64,000 nt of DNA from Bordetella sp. LUAb4. GTDB taxonomy: Bacteria > Pseudomonadota > Gammaproteobacteria > Burkholderiales > Burkholderiaceae_B. Of this stretch, positions 54,841 through 62,661 are shown in pieces. Location: contig NZ_JAHPZX010000010.1 of the NCBI RefSeq assembly GCF_021325795.1, forward strand, positions 144,258 to 208,257, read 5' to 3'. Position 1 is the stretch's first letter. Each line of letters starts with the position of its first letter. The translations under genes and the position numbers were made by a program. A model generated the notes under the pieces. The model did not search any database. It saw only the letters and a program-made list of their open reading frames with translations, and was not told the DNA's origin.

Positions 54841-54939
54841 TCAAGCACGAACGTTTTCAACCATCGGGTTGTCAACCAGCAATTCTCAACTAGCACGTTT
54901 TCAAACAGCACCTTTTCAACCAATAAGGCAGATTCAATC
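54841..54939 (+). repeat. Degenerate ~15-bp TCAA-phased repeat array upstream of the isochorismatase-like gene
   Basis: TCAA recurs at 54841, 54857, 54872, 54886, 54901 and 54916 (spacings 16, 15, 14, 15, 15) and once more at 54934. Several units share the longer form TTTTCAACCA or TCAACNAGCA. The array fills the 137-bp gap between the SDR stop and the next start codon and is distinctly lower in GC than its surroundings. Confidence 0.75.
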
Positions 54940-55533
54940 ATGCAACAAGCCCGATCCCTCTTTCTCGTTCTCGACATGCAGAACGATCTGGTGCACGCGG
55001 ATGGCCCGAACGGCAAGAGCCCCTTGGGCGAGCAGGTGCGCGAGCGGCAAGTGATCGGCAAGACCGCTCAAGCCATCGCGCGTGCGCGCGCCGCCGGCAT
55101 CGCCGTGGGGTTCGTGCGGGTCGGCTTCTCCGAAGGCTATCCGGAATGCCCGCAAGGCTCGCAAGTATTCTCGGCCGCGCCGCAGCACGGTCTGTTCAAG
55201 CTGGGGGCCTGGGGCACCGAGATCCATCCGGAACTCGAACAGAAGGTGGGTGACATCCAGGTCGTCAAGCATCGCGTCAGCCCCTTCTATTCAACCACCC
55301 TGGAAGCGCAATTGCGCGCACAGAACATCCAGCGCATCTACTTCTCGGGCGTCTCCACCCAGGCCGTGGTGCAGGCCACGGCGCGCGACGGCCACGACCG
55401 TGACTATGAGATGGTCCTGCTGGAAGACCTGTGCGCCGCGCACAGCGCCCAGGAACATGCCAATTCGGTTGGCAGCATCGGCCGCTTCTGCAAGAACGAG
55501 AACAGCGCAACCGTGGTATTCGCCCATCCCTGA
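54940..55533 (+). CDS. Isochorismatase-like (cysteine hydrolase) family protein without the catalytic cysteine
   Basis: This 197-residue alpha/beta protein has the isochorismatase fold: the acidic residue in LVLDMQNDLV and the lysine in QVVKHRVSPFYST are present. The third triad member, the cysteine that normally follows G-V-x-T-x-x, is replaced by valine in GVSTQAVVQATARDG. Amidase or nicotinamidase-type chemistry is therefore improbable. True isochorismatases such as PhzD also lack this cysteine, so a vinyl-ether or other hydrolysis remains possible. ATG 54940 follows the 15-bp repeat array; the ribosome site is AAGG at some distance. Confidence 0.87.
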   Translation: MQQARSLFLVLDMQNDLVHADGPNGKSPLGEQVRERQVIGKTAQAIARARAAGIAVGFVRVGFSEGYPECPQGSQVFSAAPQHGLFKLGAWGTEIHPELEQKVGDIQVVKHRVSPFYSTTLEAQLRAQNIQRIYFSGVSTQAVVQATARDGHDRDYEMVLLEDLCAAHSAQEHANSVGSIGRFCKNENSATVVFAHP

Positions 55534-55550
55534 CGGCAGGAAGGCATGTC

Positions 55551-56384
55551 ATGAAAATCTGGCACCAGAGCTTCACTGACCTGGACGCTTTCCCGCGCTA
55601 CCGGGAAACGCTGCAAACCCATGCAGATACGGTCATGGGCGCGCATGCGCAGGTCGTCGTGCATGGCCTGCGCCCTGGGACGTATCCGCCGGGCGTGGCG
55701 CCCATGCGTGTCAACAGCCACGCGGGCATGCGCATGTTGAACACACGCCAGGTGTGCGAGGCGGCCCTGACCGCGCAGGCCGCGGGCTACGACGCCTTTG
55801 CGCTGGGATGCTTCTTCGACCCCGGCCTGGCGGAGGCGCGATCCCTGGTCGATATCCCCGTAGTCAGCTTGACCGAAAGCTGCCTGCTGACCGCGTGTTC
55901 GCTGGGACGCAAGGTCGGCATGATCGCGCTGACGCCTTTCCAGAAGATGCAGACCGAAGACCTGGCGCTGCAATATGGCTTGGCCGGACGCTTGTCGGGG
56001 GTGGTGGCCATGAGCCCCGCGGTCAATCTGTTCGACCTGGAGGGCGATGAAGCGGCGGCTGATTCCGTGCGCGCACGCTTCGTCGATGCCTGCCGCGTCG
56101 CCCTGGCGCAGGGGGCGGAGGTCATCATCCCAGGTGACGGCGTGCTCAACGAGTTTCTCTTTCGCCATCGACTGTTGTCGGTGGAAGGGGCGGTGGTGCT
56201 GGACGCCTTGGGCGTGCTGTTCCACCATGCGGCGTTTTTCGCGCGGGCTCGCGCCGCGGGTTGCCTGGACGTCAGTCGCGTTCAGTACTACGCGCAACCC
56301 ACGGATGTCATGCGCGATCATGCCCGCCAGGTCCTGGGTGCGCGCGACTATAAGGAAGATGAATTTTCGGGGCAAGGCCGCTGA
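55551..56384 (+). CDS. Asp/Glu/hydantoin racemase superfamily protein, one cysteine retained
   Basis: This 277-residue paralog of the protein at 49381 shares the MKIWHQSFTDL start. The first cysteine position is intact (FALGCFFDPGL, about residue 85) but the second reads VIIPGDGVLN, with Asp for Cys. With a single cysteine it resembles maleate isomerase or arylmalonate decarboxylase logic rather than a two-base racemase (family knowledge; the role here is inferred). ATG 55551 follows AGGAAGG. It is the last gene of the rightward unit, and a short GT-rich spacer with repeated CGGTTGG/CGGTCG words follows before the convergent Bug gene. Confidence 0.86.
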   Translation: MKIWHQSFTDLDAFPRYRETLQTHADTVMGAHAQVVVHGLRPGTYPPGVAPMRVNSHAGMRMLNTRQVCEAALTAQAAGYDAFALGCFFDPGLAEARSLVDIPVVSLTESCLLTACSLGRKVGMIALTPFQKMQTEDLALQYGLAGRLSGVVAMSPAVNLFDLEGDEAAADSVRARFVDACRVALAQGAEVIIPGDGVLNEFLFRHRLLSVEGAVVLDALGVLFHHAAFFARARAAGCLDVSRVQYYAQPTDVMRDHARQVLGARDYKEDEFSGQGR

Positions 56385-56490
56385 GGTCGGTTGGCGGCCG
56401 TTGGCCTCGGCGGGTCTCGGTTGGTCCCGGCCGTTCCCGGTCGTTTTCTGGCGTTCTCTTTCGGTCTGGGTCTCAGCGGGTTGCAGGAGC

Positions 56491-57489
56491 TCAGTTGGTC
56501 ATCTCCACGCCGGCATCCTTGATGACCTTGCCCCAGCGGGCATAGTCGTCGGCAAGACGTTTCTGGAAGTCATTCGGGGTGTCCATCACAGCGGGCGCCA
56601 TGGCGGCATCGGCCAGCAACCCCTTTACTTTGGGTTGCGACACGGCCTTGCGCAAGGCCGCATCCAGCCTGGCGACGACGGCATCGGGCGTACCGGCGGG
56701 GGCGAAGATGCCGACCCAGTTTTCCACATTGAAGCCAGGCAGGAATTCCTGTGCCGTGGGCACGTCGGCGAGGAAGTCCACGCGTTTTTCGCTGGTCACC
56801 GCCAGCGGCGTCAGGCGCTTTTCCTTGATGAGGCTGTAAAGGGGCGGCAGGTCCATCACGATGCCGTCGACATGGCCGCCCAAGGTGTCCGTGACGGCGG
56901 GGCCGGCGCCCTTGTAGGGCACATGGACGATATTGCCCTGCACTTTCCTGAGTAACTCGATGGTCAGGTGGGGCAGGCCGCCCGTGCCGGAGGACGACAG
57001 GGTGATCTGCTGCGTCTTGGCGCGGTCCAGCAATTCCTTCAAGGTCTTCACGCCGCTCAACCTGGGGCCTACGGCGATGGCCTCCGGCGTCAGCGCCATC
57101 ATGTTGATGGCCTTGAACGCCTTGGGGGCGTAGAAGGGCGGGGTCGTCATGGTTTGCGGCGCCAGCACGATAGGGCTGATGCTGGAGAGCAGCAAGGTAT
57201 AGCCGTCGGCATCGGACTTGGCGACATGGTCGGCGCCGATGACGCCGCTGGCGCCCGCGCGGTTTTCCACGACGACCGAGACGCCCAGGGCCTGGCCCAA
57301 TTCCGGGGCGATGATGCGCGCGGCGATGTCGTTGGAGCCGCCGGGCGGGTAGCCGACCACCAGGCGTATCGGCTTGCTGGGGAAGTTGTCGGCCGCCATG
57401 GCGGGGATGGCTGTGGACAAGGGGAGCAGGGCCAGGGACGCGGCCAGTTTGCGCAGCGTGCGGCGCCGAGAGGGTTGCGGGGCATGCAT
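56491..57489 (-). CDS. Bug-family (TctC-like) solute receptor
   Basis: This 332-residue periplasmic receptor is the last gene of the leftward flavoprotein-ETF unit. The signal peptide has a twin-arginine-like basic start (RRRTLRKLAASLALLPLSTAIPAMA). Motifs: IRLVVGYPPGGSNDIAARIIAPELG, VVENRAGASGVIGADHVAKSDADGYTLLLSS. ATG 57489 follows GGAG, 16 bp after the ETF alpha stop. Co-transcription with two flavoproteins and their ETF suggests it recognises the acid they oxidise (inference). Confidence 0.92.
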   Translation of the reverse strand: MHAPQPSRRRTLRKLAASLALLPLSTAIPAMAADNFPSKPIRLVVGYPPGGSNDIAARIIAPELGQALGVSVVVENRAGASGVIGADHVAKSDADGYTLLLSSISPIVLAPQTMTTPPFYAPKAFKAINMMALTPEAIAVGPRLSGVKTLKELLDRAKTQQITLSSSGTGGLPHLTIELLRKVQGNIVHVPYKGAGPAVTDTLGGHVDGIVMDLPPLYSLIKEKRLTPLAVTSEKRVDFLADVPTAQEFLPGFNVENWVGIFAPAGTPDAVVARLDAALRKAVSQPKVKGLLADAAMAPAVMDTPNDFQKRLADDYARWGKVIKDAGVEMTN

Positions 57490-57505
57490 TTGTGTCTCCG
57501 TATCG

Positions 57506-58804
57506 TTATTGATGATCTTTATGCTGCGGCGGGTACGATTCCAGGGCGTTGAGCAAGGCGGGCAGCAAGGCTTGCCATTCGGCGACCACGCCCGCTTGAG
57601 CAACATTGAAGATATTGGCCTCGGGGTCCTTGTTGACAGCAATGATGCGCGTATGCGGATCGATGCCGGCCAGATGTTGTGGCGTGCCCGAGATGCCGAT
57701 GGCCAGATACGTGTCAGGGCTGATGTATTTCCCGGAAATACCGACCTGACGCGTCACGGGTGCCCAGCCGGCATCGACCGCGGGCAAGCTGGCGCCAACC
57801 GCGCCGCCCAGCTTGGCCGCGATGTCATACAGCATGGGAAAAGCCTGGTCGTTGCCCATGCCGCGTCCACCGGATATCACGATGCGGGCGCCATCCAGGC
57901 CGGCATGGAGTTCGTTGCGCGGCAACGGCGCGCAAGAGAGCGCCGCGCGGGGCGGAGGCAAGTTGTCGAGTGTGTGGACGGTTGTGCAGTCTGGACGAGC
58001 AGCGCCAGCGGCGGCTGGGGCTGCGGATGTGGCTGCTGGTAGTGACTTGGGGCGTATGGCGGCGATCATGGTGCCATCGCCGGACAGGGTGATGTTAAGC
58101 CGGTTGCCATACGCGCCGCGTGTGGCACGGAGGGCGCCCTGCGCGTCGAACTCCAGTTCGGTACAGCGGCCCAACGGGGTGGCGCCCAGGCGGGCAGCCA
58201 GGGCGCCGGCGAACGCCTCGTTATCGGCTTGGGCATCTACCAGCATCAACGCGGACGGCAGCAGGCCGGCCAGCGCATCGGACTGCAGCGCGCTGGTGAA
58301 CAGGTCGACGTATTGCTGCGTCTGCGTCTGCGTCTGCATCGGTGTGGGCGTCGGCGTCGGCGTTTGCGCAATAGCCGATGGCGTCGGAATGAACCAGGCT
58401 TGATCCACGCCTGCGGCCTGGGCGTCTGCCAATGCGGCGGCGCGCGCTGTAGGCGGGCCGGCGAGCAGTACATGAGCGCTGATACTGGAGCCTTTGAACC
58501 TTCGGAAATCGATCTCTTGGGGATCGATCCTACGGGGATTGACCCCACGGGCATCGGTGCCATGGGCGCTCGCACCACGTGCGTCCGCGCCACTGGCGTT
58601 CGCCTCACTGGCGTTTGCCTCACGTGCGTCCGCCTCACGGGCGTTCCTGTCACGTGCGTTCGCCTGCTGGCGGACGTGGTCCATGAGGGCGCGTGCGGCC
58701 GCCGGGTCGGCGTCGTAGTCAGGGATCAGCGCCAGGAAAGAAAGAACGCCGGGCGTGTTGGGCAGCAATGGCATGGATGACATGGATGACATGGATGGCG
58801 TCAC
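57506..58804 (-). CDS. etfA: Electron transfer flavoprotein alpha subunit (FixB/EtfA-like) with repeat insertions
   Basis: The C-terminal 125 residues are the ETF alpha FAD domain (VISGGRGMGN, then GISGTPQHLAGIDPHTRIIAVNKDPEANIF), so this subunit accepts electrons from dehydrogenases. Two positions near the flavin differ from the usual sequence: the near-invariant Arg of GASRAAVDAG is Leu (GASLPAVDAG), and the QTG turn is ISG. The N-terminal domain carries two low-complexity insertions: a five-residue repeat rich in Ala-Asn-Ser/Asp-Ala-Arg (about 45-85) and a PT/QT dipeptide run (about 148-165), which make the protein (432 residues) much longer than the usual 310-320. It starts 1 bp after the etfB stop. 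Confidence 0.87.
   Translation of the reverse strand: MTPSMSSMSSMPLLPNTPGVLSFLALIPDYDADPAAARALMDHVRQQANARDRNAREADAREANASEANASGADARGASAHGTDARGVNPRRIDPQEIDFRRFKGSSISAHVLLAGPPTARAAALADAQAAGVDQAWFIPTPSAIAQTPTPTPTPMQTQTQTQQYVDLFTSALQSDALAGLLPSALMLVDAQADNEAFAGALAARLGATPLGRCTELEFDAQGALRATRGAYGNRLNITLSGDGTMIAAIRPKSLPAATSAAPAAAGAARPDCTTVHTLDNLPPPRAALSCAPLPRNELHAGLDGARIVISGGRGMGNDQAFPMLYDIAAKLGGAVGASLPAVDAGWAPVTRQVGISGKYISPDTYLAIGISGTPQHLAGIDPHTRIIAVNKDPEANIFNVAQAGVVAEWQALLPALLNALESYPPQHKDHQ
58318..58373 (-). repeat. Hexanucleotide repeat in etfA
   Basis: Consecutive 6-bp units of the type GCGTCT / GCGTCG, read on the plus strand, encode the run of Thr-Gln and Pro-Thr dipeptides in ETF alpha. About eight units are visible, several degenerate. 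Confidence 0.75.
58551..58670 (-). repeat. 15-bp tandem repeat in etfA
   Basis: About eight 15-bp units with plus-strand consensus GCGTTCGCCTCACGT are arranged head to tail (clear boundaries at 58566, 58581, 58596, 58611, 58626, 58641 and 58656). They encode the five-residue repeat A-N-A-S-E/D-A-R in ETF alpha. Unit length keeps the frame. Confidence 0.85.
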
Positions 58805-59782
58805 TCAGTGAGCGATCATGGGCGCGCGCAGATAGGCGGCGAGCGCGGCCGCCTGTTCCTCCACCGAACCCGTGAACATATGGCAGGCCTGTGCACCGCG
58901 CGCGCTGCTTGCGCAGGGCGCTGCCTGCACCAGCGTCATGGGCATAGCAGGCGGAGCCGACATAGCGGAAGTCGCAGATGTAGAGAGCGTCGCGGAAGTA
59001 GCGGGAGTCGCAGACGTAGCGGGAGTCGCGGATGTAACGGGAGTCGCGGATGTAGCAGGAGTCGCAGACGTAGCAGGAGTCGCAGACGTAGCAGGAGTCT
59101 CGGACGTCGCAAGCGCCGAAGGTGTTGCGGGCAAGCCACCATCCGGCGGCACCTGTTCGAATTTGAATTGCTTCGCCATCGCGACATTTTTCATCAACGG
59201 ATGCCGCAGCCGGTTGCTCTTGTCGTTGCTGATGCTGGCCATCGCCGGCGTGGGGACTTGCAGCGATTCGTCCTGGCGCGCACCACTGCGCAGCAAGGTC
59301 CACCCCCCGCTCGTCCCCGCTTGCACCCGCAAGGCCAGGTTCACGAACGGCAGGCGCCAGGATTCCGCCAGGTACGCCGGCGTCATGCCATCGTCCAGGT
59401 CGCCGTGCTCCCGCCCGATCAGGACCAGATCGGGCCACGCACCGTCCGCACGCAACAGGTCGCCCGCATGCCGGGCCAGCCAGGCAGGATGGCCGCGTTG
59501 CCCCACGGGCGGACTCAGGCCCACCAACCGATCGGGCTTGAGCGCCGCGATGGCGCGCAGCAGCGCGTTGTCCTGCGCGCCGTCGGTCACGACGACCGTG
59601 ACGCGCGCCTCCGCCCCCTGGTCGCGCAGCTTCAACGCAATCTCCAGGGCAGCTTCGTCGAAAGGGCTGAGTTTGTACGAGACTGCCTCCGACCCGGGCA
59701 ATTCGCGCCAGTCGCCCGACGCGGGGCGAGGCAAAGGCTTCCTGGGATCGGCAACGCCGGCGAGCAGTACGGCTATGTGCAT
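58805..59782 (-). CDS. etfB: Electron transfer flavoprotein beta subunit (FixA/EtfB-like) with repeat insertion
   Basis: This 325-residue ETF beta-like subunit shows the N-terminal domain (KLSPFDEAALEIALKLRDQGAEARVTVVV, then GREHGDLDDGMTPAYLAE) and the recognition-loop equivalent PTPAMASISNDKSNRLRHPLMKNVAMAKQ. After that point, about 50 residues of six-residue repeats (P-A-T-S-A-T) are inserted before the C-terminal tail VEEQAAALAAYLRAPM. Typical EtfB is about 250-265 residues, so the insert accounts for the excess. It lies between the second flavoprotein gene (15-bp gap) and etfA. It should form a heterodimer with EtfA and carry electrons from the adjacent FAD dehydrogenases. Confidence 0.87.
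   Translation of the reverse strand: MHIAVLLAGVADPRKPLPRPASGDWRELPGSEAVSYKLSPFDEAALEIALKLRDQGAEARVTVVVTDGAQDNALLRAIAALKPDRLVGLSPPVGQRGHPAWLARHAGDLLRADGAWPDLVLIGREHGDLDDGMTPAYLAESWRLPFVNLALRVQAGTSGGWTLLRSGARQDESLQVPTPAMASISNDKSNRLRHPLMKNVAMAKQFKFEQVPPDGGLPATPSALATSETPATSATPATSATPATSATPVTSATPATSATPATSATLSTSATSAMSAPPAMPMTLVQAAPCASSARGAQACHMFTGSVEEQAAALAAYLRAPMIAH
58965..59108 (-). repeat. 18-bp tandem repeat in etfB (eight units)
   Basis: Eight contiguous 18-bp units with plus-strand consensus GCGGGAGTCGCAGACGTA (starts at 58965, 58983, 59001, 59019, 59037, 59055, 59073 and 59091). The two units at 59055 and 59073 are identical, a sign of recent duplication. Each encodes T-S-A-T-P-A. Confidence 0.92.
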
Positions 59783-59797
59783 GCCTGGTCCTCCACC

Positions 59798-61183
59798 TCA
59801 GCCGGCCAGCGCCGTACGCGCGGCGATGCGGCCGAAGATGGCCGCCTTGCCCAGGGCGGAGCCGGTCATGTAGGCCGCGCCATGCAAGCCGCCGACGACT
59901 TCGCCCGCCGCGTACAGGCCCGCGATGGGCGCGCCGTAGACGTCCAGCACGCGCATGGCGGCGTCCACGCACAGGCCGCAATAGGTGCCGTACACGGCGG
60001 CAGTGGAGGGATAGGCGTAGAAGGGGCCCGTCTCGATTTTTACCAGCTTGCCATGCTGGTGCACCAGATGGGCGCGGCCGAATTCCGCATCGTGGCCGGC
60101 ATCGACATGCCGGTTGTAGGTGGCGACGGTATCGACCAGGACGGCGGCGGGCACTTCGATCGAATCGGCCAGGGCTTTCAGCGTATCGGCCTGGATGACC
60201 AGCCCCTCTTCGTGGCGACGCTCGATGTCCAGGATACGGGTTTGGTTGTCGCCACTGTCGAAGATGGCTTGATCAAAAATCTGGAAGGTAGCGCTGTAAG
60301 GCTGCTGGATGCAGGCGTCGCCCAGCAATTTGTACGAAATCGATTCGTCGACGTAGCGCTTGCCGTCCTGATTGACGGCGATGGCGCCTTTGTACACGGC
60401 CAGCAGGCTGTGGTGATTGGTGTCGTCGGTAGGGTGCTTGCCATAGGTGCCCTTGATGTAGAGCATGTCTCGGCAGTCGGCCCCCAGCTGTTGGGCCATC
60501 TTCAAACCATCCCCCGTATTGCCGGCGCCGCCTATGAAGACGGCTGTGTCCTCGTTGTACTGAGGCGCGTAGCGGTGGATGAGCTCGGCATTCTGCACGA
60601 AGCCGCCGCTGGTCAGTACCACGCCATGGCTGGCCAGCACCTTGAAGCACGCGCCGTCGCGCTGCACGGTGACGCCGATCACATGTCCCTCGCGCGGATC
60701 GCGCACCAGGCGCAGGGCCTGGGTGGAGGTCATGAGCTGGACATGGCCGGTGCGCTTGGCGGCCGCCGCCAGGGCGCGCACGGCATCGGCCGGGTCGACA
60801 TTGTGCACGCGCGGTACCGACTGCCCGGATGACGTTTCCACATGCGGGCCGAATTGCACGCCGGCCTGTTTCATCCATTCGTAGGTGTCGAGCTGGTTGT
60901 CGACGTAGGCTCGTACCAGATTCTCGTCGTTTTCGAATTTACCGACTTCGCGCAGGTCCTTGAACAGCAGCTCGCTGGAATCCTCCACGCCGTTGGCCGT
61001 TTGCAGGTCGGTCCCGGCAAAGGCCAGGCACCCGCCCGACATGGCCGACGAGCCACCGGTTTCGTCCTGCTTTTCCAGCAGGATCACGTCATGGCCAGCC
61101 TGGGCGGCCTGCAGCGCGGTGGCGTAACCCGCCATGCCGGCGCCGACGACCACCAGGGTTGTGTGCAGATCGGGATTGCTCAT
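59798..61183 (-). CDS. Fumarate reductase-type FAD dehydrogenase
   Basis: This 461-residue soluble flavoprotein has the FAD motif VVVGAGMAGYATALQAAQAG, GGSSAMSGG, the active-domain segments LTSGGFVQNAELI and VNQDGKRYVDES, and the flavin end GLYAAGEVVGGLHGAAYMTGSALGKAAIFGR. It belongs to the same superfamily as the flavoproteins at 51226 and 61180. The start overlaps the upstream stop (ATGA), and etfB follows after 15 bp, so its electrons probably go to this ETF rather than to a haem or quinone subunit, for which no gene is present (inference). Confidence 0.88.
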   Translation of the reverse strand: MSNPDLHTTLVVVGAGMAGYATALQAAQAGHDVILLEKQDETGGSSAMSGGCLAFAGTDLQTANGVEDSSELLFKDLREVGKFENDENLVRAYVDNQLDTYEWMKQAGVQFGPHVETSSGQSVPRVHNVDPADAVRALAAAAKRTGHVQLMTSTQALRLVRDPREGHVIGVTVQRDGACFKVLASHGVVLTSGGFVQNAELIHRYAPQYNEDTAVFIGGAGNTGDGLKMAQQLGADCRDMLYIKGTYGKHPTDDTNHHSLLAVYKGAIAVNQDGKRYVDESISYKLLGDACIQQPYSATFQIFDQAIFDSGDNQTRILDIERRHEEGLVIQADTLKALADSIEVPAAVLVDTVATYNRHVDAGHDAEFGRAHLVHQHGKLVKIETGPFYAYPSTAAVYGTYCGLCVDAAMRVLDVYGAPIAGLYAAGEVVGGLHGAAYMTGSALGKAAIFGRIAARTALAG

Positions 61184-62661
61184 TGCGCCCCCTGGGCCAG
61201 GGATGCGGCATGCGCCCCGGAAATGCGCCCCAGGACCGAGCCGGCGGTCAGGCCGATGCCGCCGGCATATTTGACGTAATAGAGGCCGCCGACCATTTCG
61301 CCGGCCGCGTACAGGCCGGGTAGCGGGCGGTCGTCCGCATCGAGCACCTGGCCGCTGGGGTTGACCTTGACGCCGGCATACGTGCACGTAATGCCGCAGG
61401 TAACGGCGTACGCGACGAAGGGACCGGTGTCCAGCGGATGGGCCCAATTTGATTTCGGCACGGCCAGGCCGCGGGTGCCGCGGCCATCCTTGACCGCCGG
61501 ATTGAAGGGCACGCCCAGTTCGATGGACGCGTTGAATTCGCGCACCGTTTGCAGGAAACCGCGCTGGTTGATGCCTTCCATTTGCGCGGCGAGTTCTTCC
61601 AGGGTGTCGGCCTGCAGGCGGGTGGCGTGCTTGATACGGTATTCGTCAGGCAGCAGGCCCACGGTCTTGGCGTCGAACACCTGCCAGGCGACGGCGCCCG
61701 GCTGGGCCAGCACGCGGGCTCCCATGCCGGAGTAGGTGTAGTTGCGAAAGTCCAGCCCTTCGTCTACGAAGCGCCGGCCATCGGCGTTCACGACGATACC
61801 CAGGTTGAAGTAGTTCTTCTGCTGGTTCAGCAGATTGATGTCGCCGAAGGCGGGGGCATTCAAGTCATAGAACACGGCGTGGCAGCCCGTCCAGTTGCCA
61901 TGCGCGATAGCGCCGGCGCCTACGGCCATATCGATGCCGTCGCCGGTGTTGTAGCGTGAGCCCCGGACCTTGGCCAGATCCCAGTTGGGTCCCAGGTACT
62001 GAGCGCGCCATCGCACGTTCGCATGGAAGCCGCCGGTAGCGAGCACCACGGCGCGCGCCTGCAACGTACTGCTGGCGCCGTCCTGCTCCAGGGTGATGGC
62101 CCAGGCATCGCCCGCGCGCTCGAGCCCGTGAGCGCGCGCGCCGTAGCGCAGGTCCAGGTCCACTTTTTCGGCACGGTCATACAGCGACTGCATCAGGCCC
62201 AGGCCGCCACCCGAAACCTCCACCGTCAGGCCGCCCCAGAATTTGTTCTTGCCATCCACCTTGAATGACTGACGGCCGTAAATGGGCATGAAGCGCACGC
62301 CATGGCCGCGCATCCACATCATGGTGTCGAAGCTCTTGCCCACCACCGTGTCCAGCACGTCGGCGTCGGCGCGATAGCCGCTCATGGCGACCGCTTCGTC
62401 GAAGAACTGTTCTTCCGTATAGCTGCCGAAGTCGCTGCCATCGAGCTCGTCCTGGCTCAGGTCGGGCATGAGCGTCTTCAGGTCGTCATTGCCGCCATAA
62501 GCGATACGGAATGCACCGCCCGTGAAGGCGGAGCTGCCGCCGCGGTTTTCCTTGGGCGCGCGTTCGATCACGACGACCCGCGCGCCTGCTTCGTGGGCTG
62601 ACAGGGCCGCGCACAGCGCGGCATTGCCGCCGCCTATGACCGCGACATCGAAGGTGTTCAT
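61180..62661 (-). CDS. Tricarballylate dehydrogenase-like FAD dehydrogenase (TcuA family)
   Basis: This 493-residue flavoprotein has VAVIGGGNAALCAALSAHEAG at the N-terminus and ENRGGSSAFTGGAFRIAYGG directly after, a pairing characteristic of TcuA-type enzymes, with KFWGGLTVEVSGGGLGLMQSLY, the flavin-site CHAVFYDLNAPAFGD stretch and the C-terminal GLYAAGEMVGGLYYVKYAGGIGLTAGSVLGR. TcuA oxidises tricarballylate to cis-aconitate and normally uses the TcuB electron protein; here no tcuB is present and an ETF pair lies two genes downstream. It is the first gene of the leftward unit. Confidence 0.9.
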   Translation of the reverse strand: MNTFDVAVIGGGNAALCAALSAHEAGARVVVIERAPKENRGGSSAFTGGAFRIAYGGNDDLKTLMPDLSQDELDGSDFGSYTEEQFFDEAVAMSGYRADADVLDTVVGKSFDTMMWMRGHGVRFMPIYGRQSFKVDGKNKFWGGLTVEVSGGGLGLMQSLYDRAEKVDLDLRYGARAHGLERAGDAWAITLEQDGASSTLQARAVVLATGGFHANVRWRAQYLGPNWDLAKVRGSRYNTGDGIDMAVGAGAIAHGNWTGCHAVFYDLNAPAFGDINLLNQQKNYFNLGIVVNADGRRFVDEGLDFRNYTYSGMGARVLAQPGAVAWQVFDAKTVGLLPDEYRIKHATRLQADTLEELAAQMEGINQRGFLQTVREFNASIELGVPFNPAVKDGRGTRGLAVPKSNWAHPLDTGPFVAYAVTCGITCTYAGVKVNPSGQVLDADDRPLPGLYAAGEMVGGLYYVKYAGGIGLTAGSVLGRISGAHAASLAQGAQ

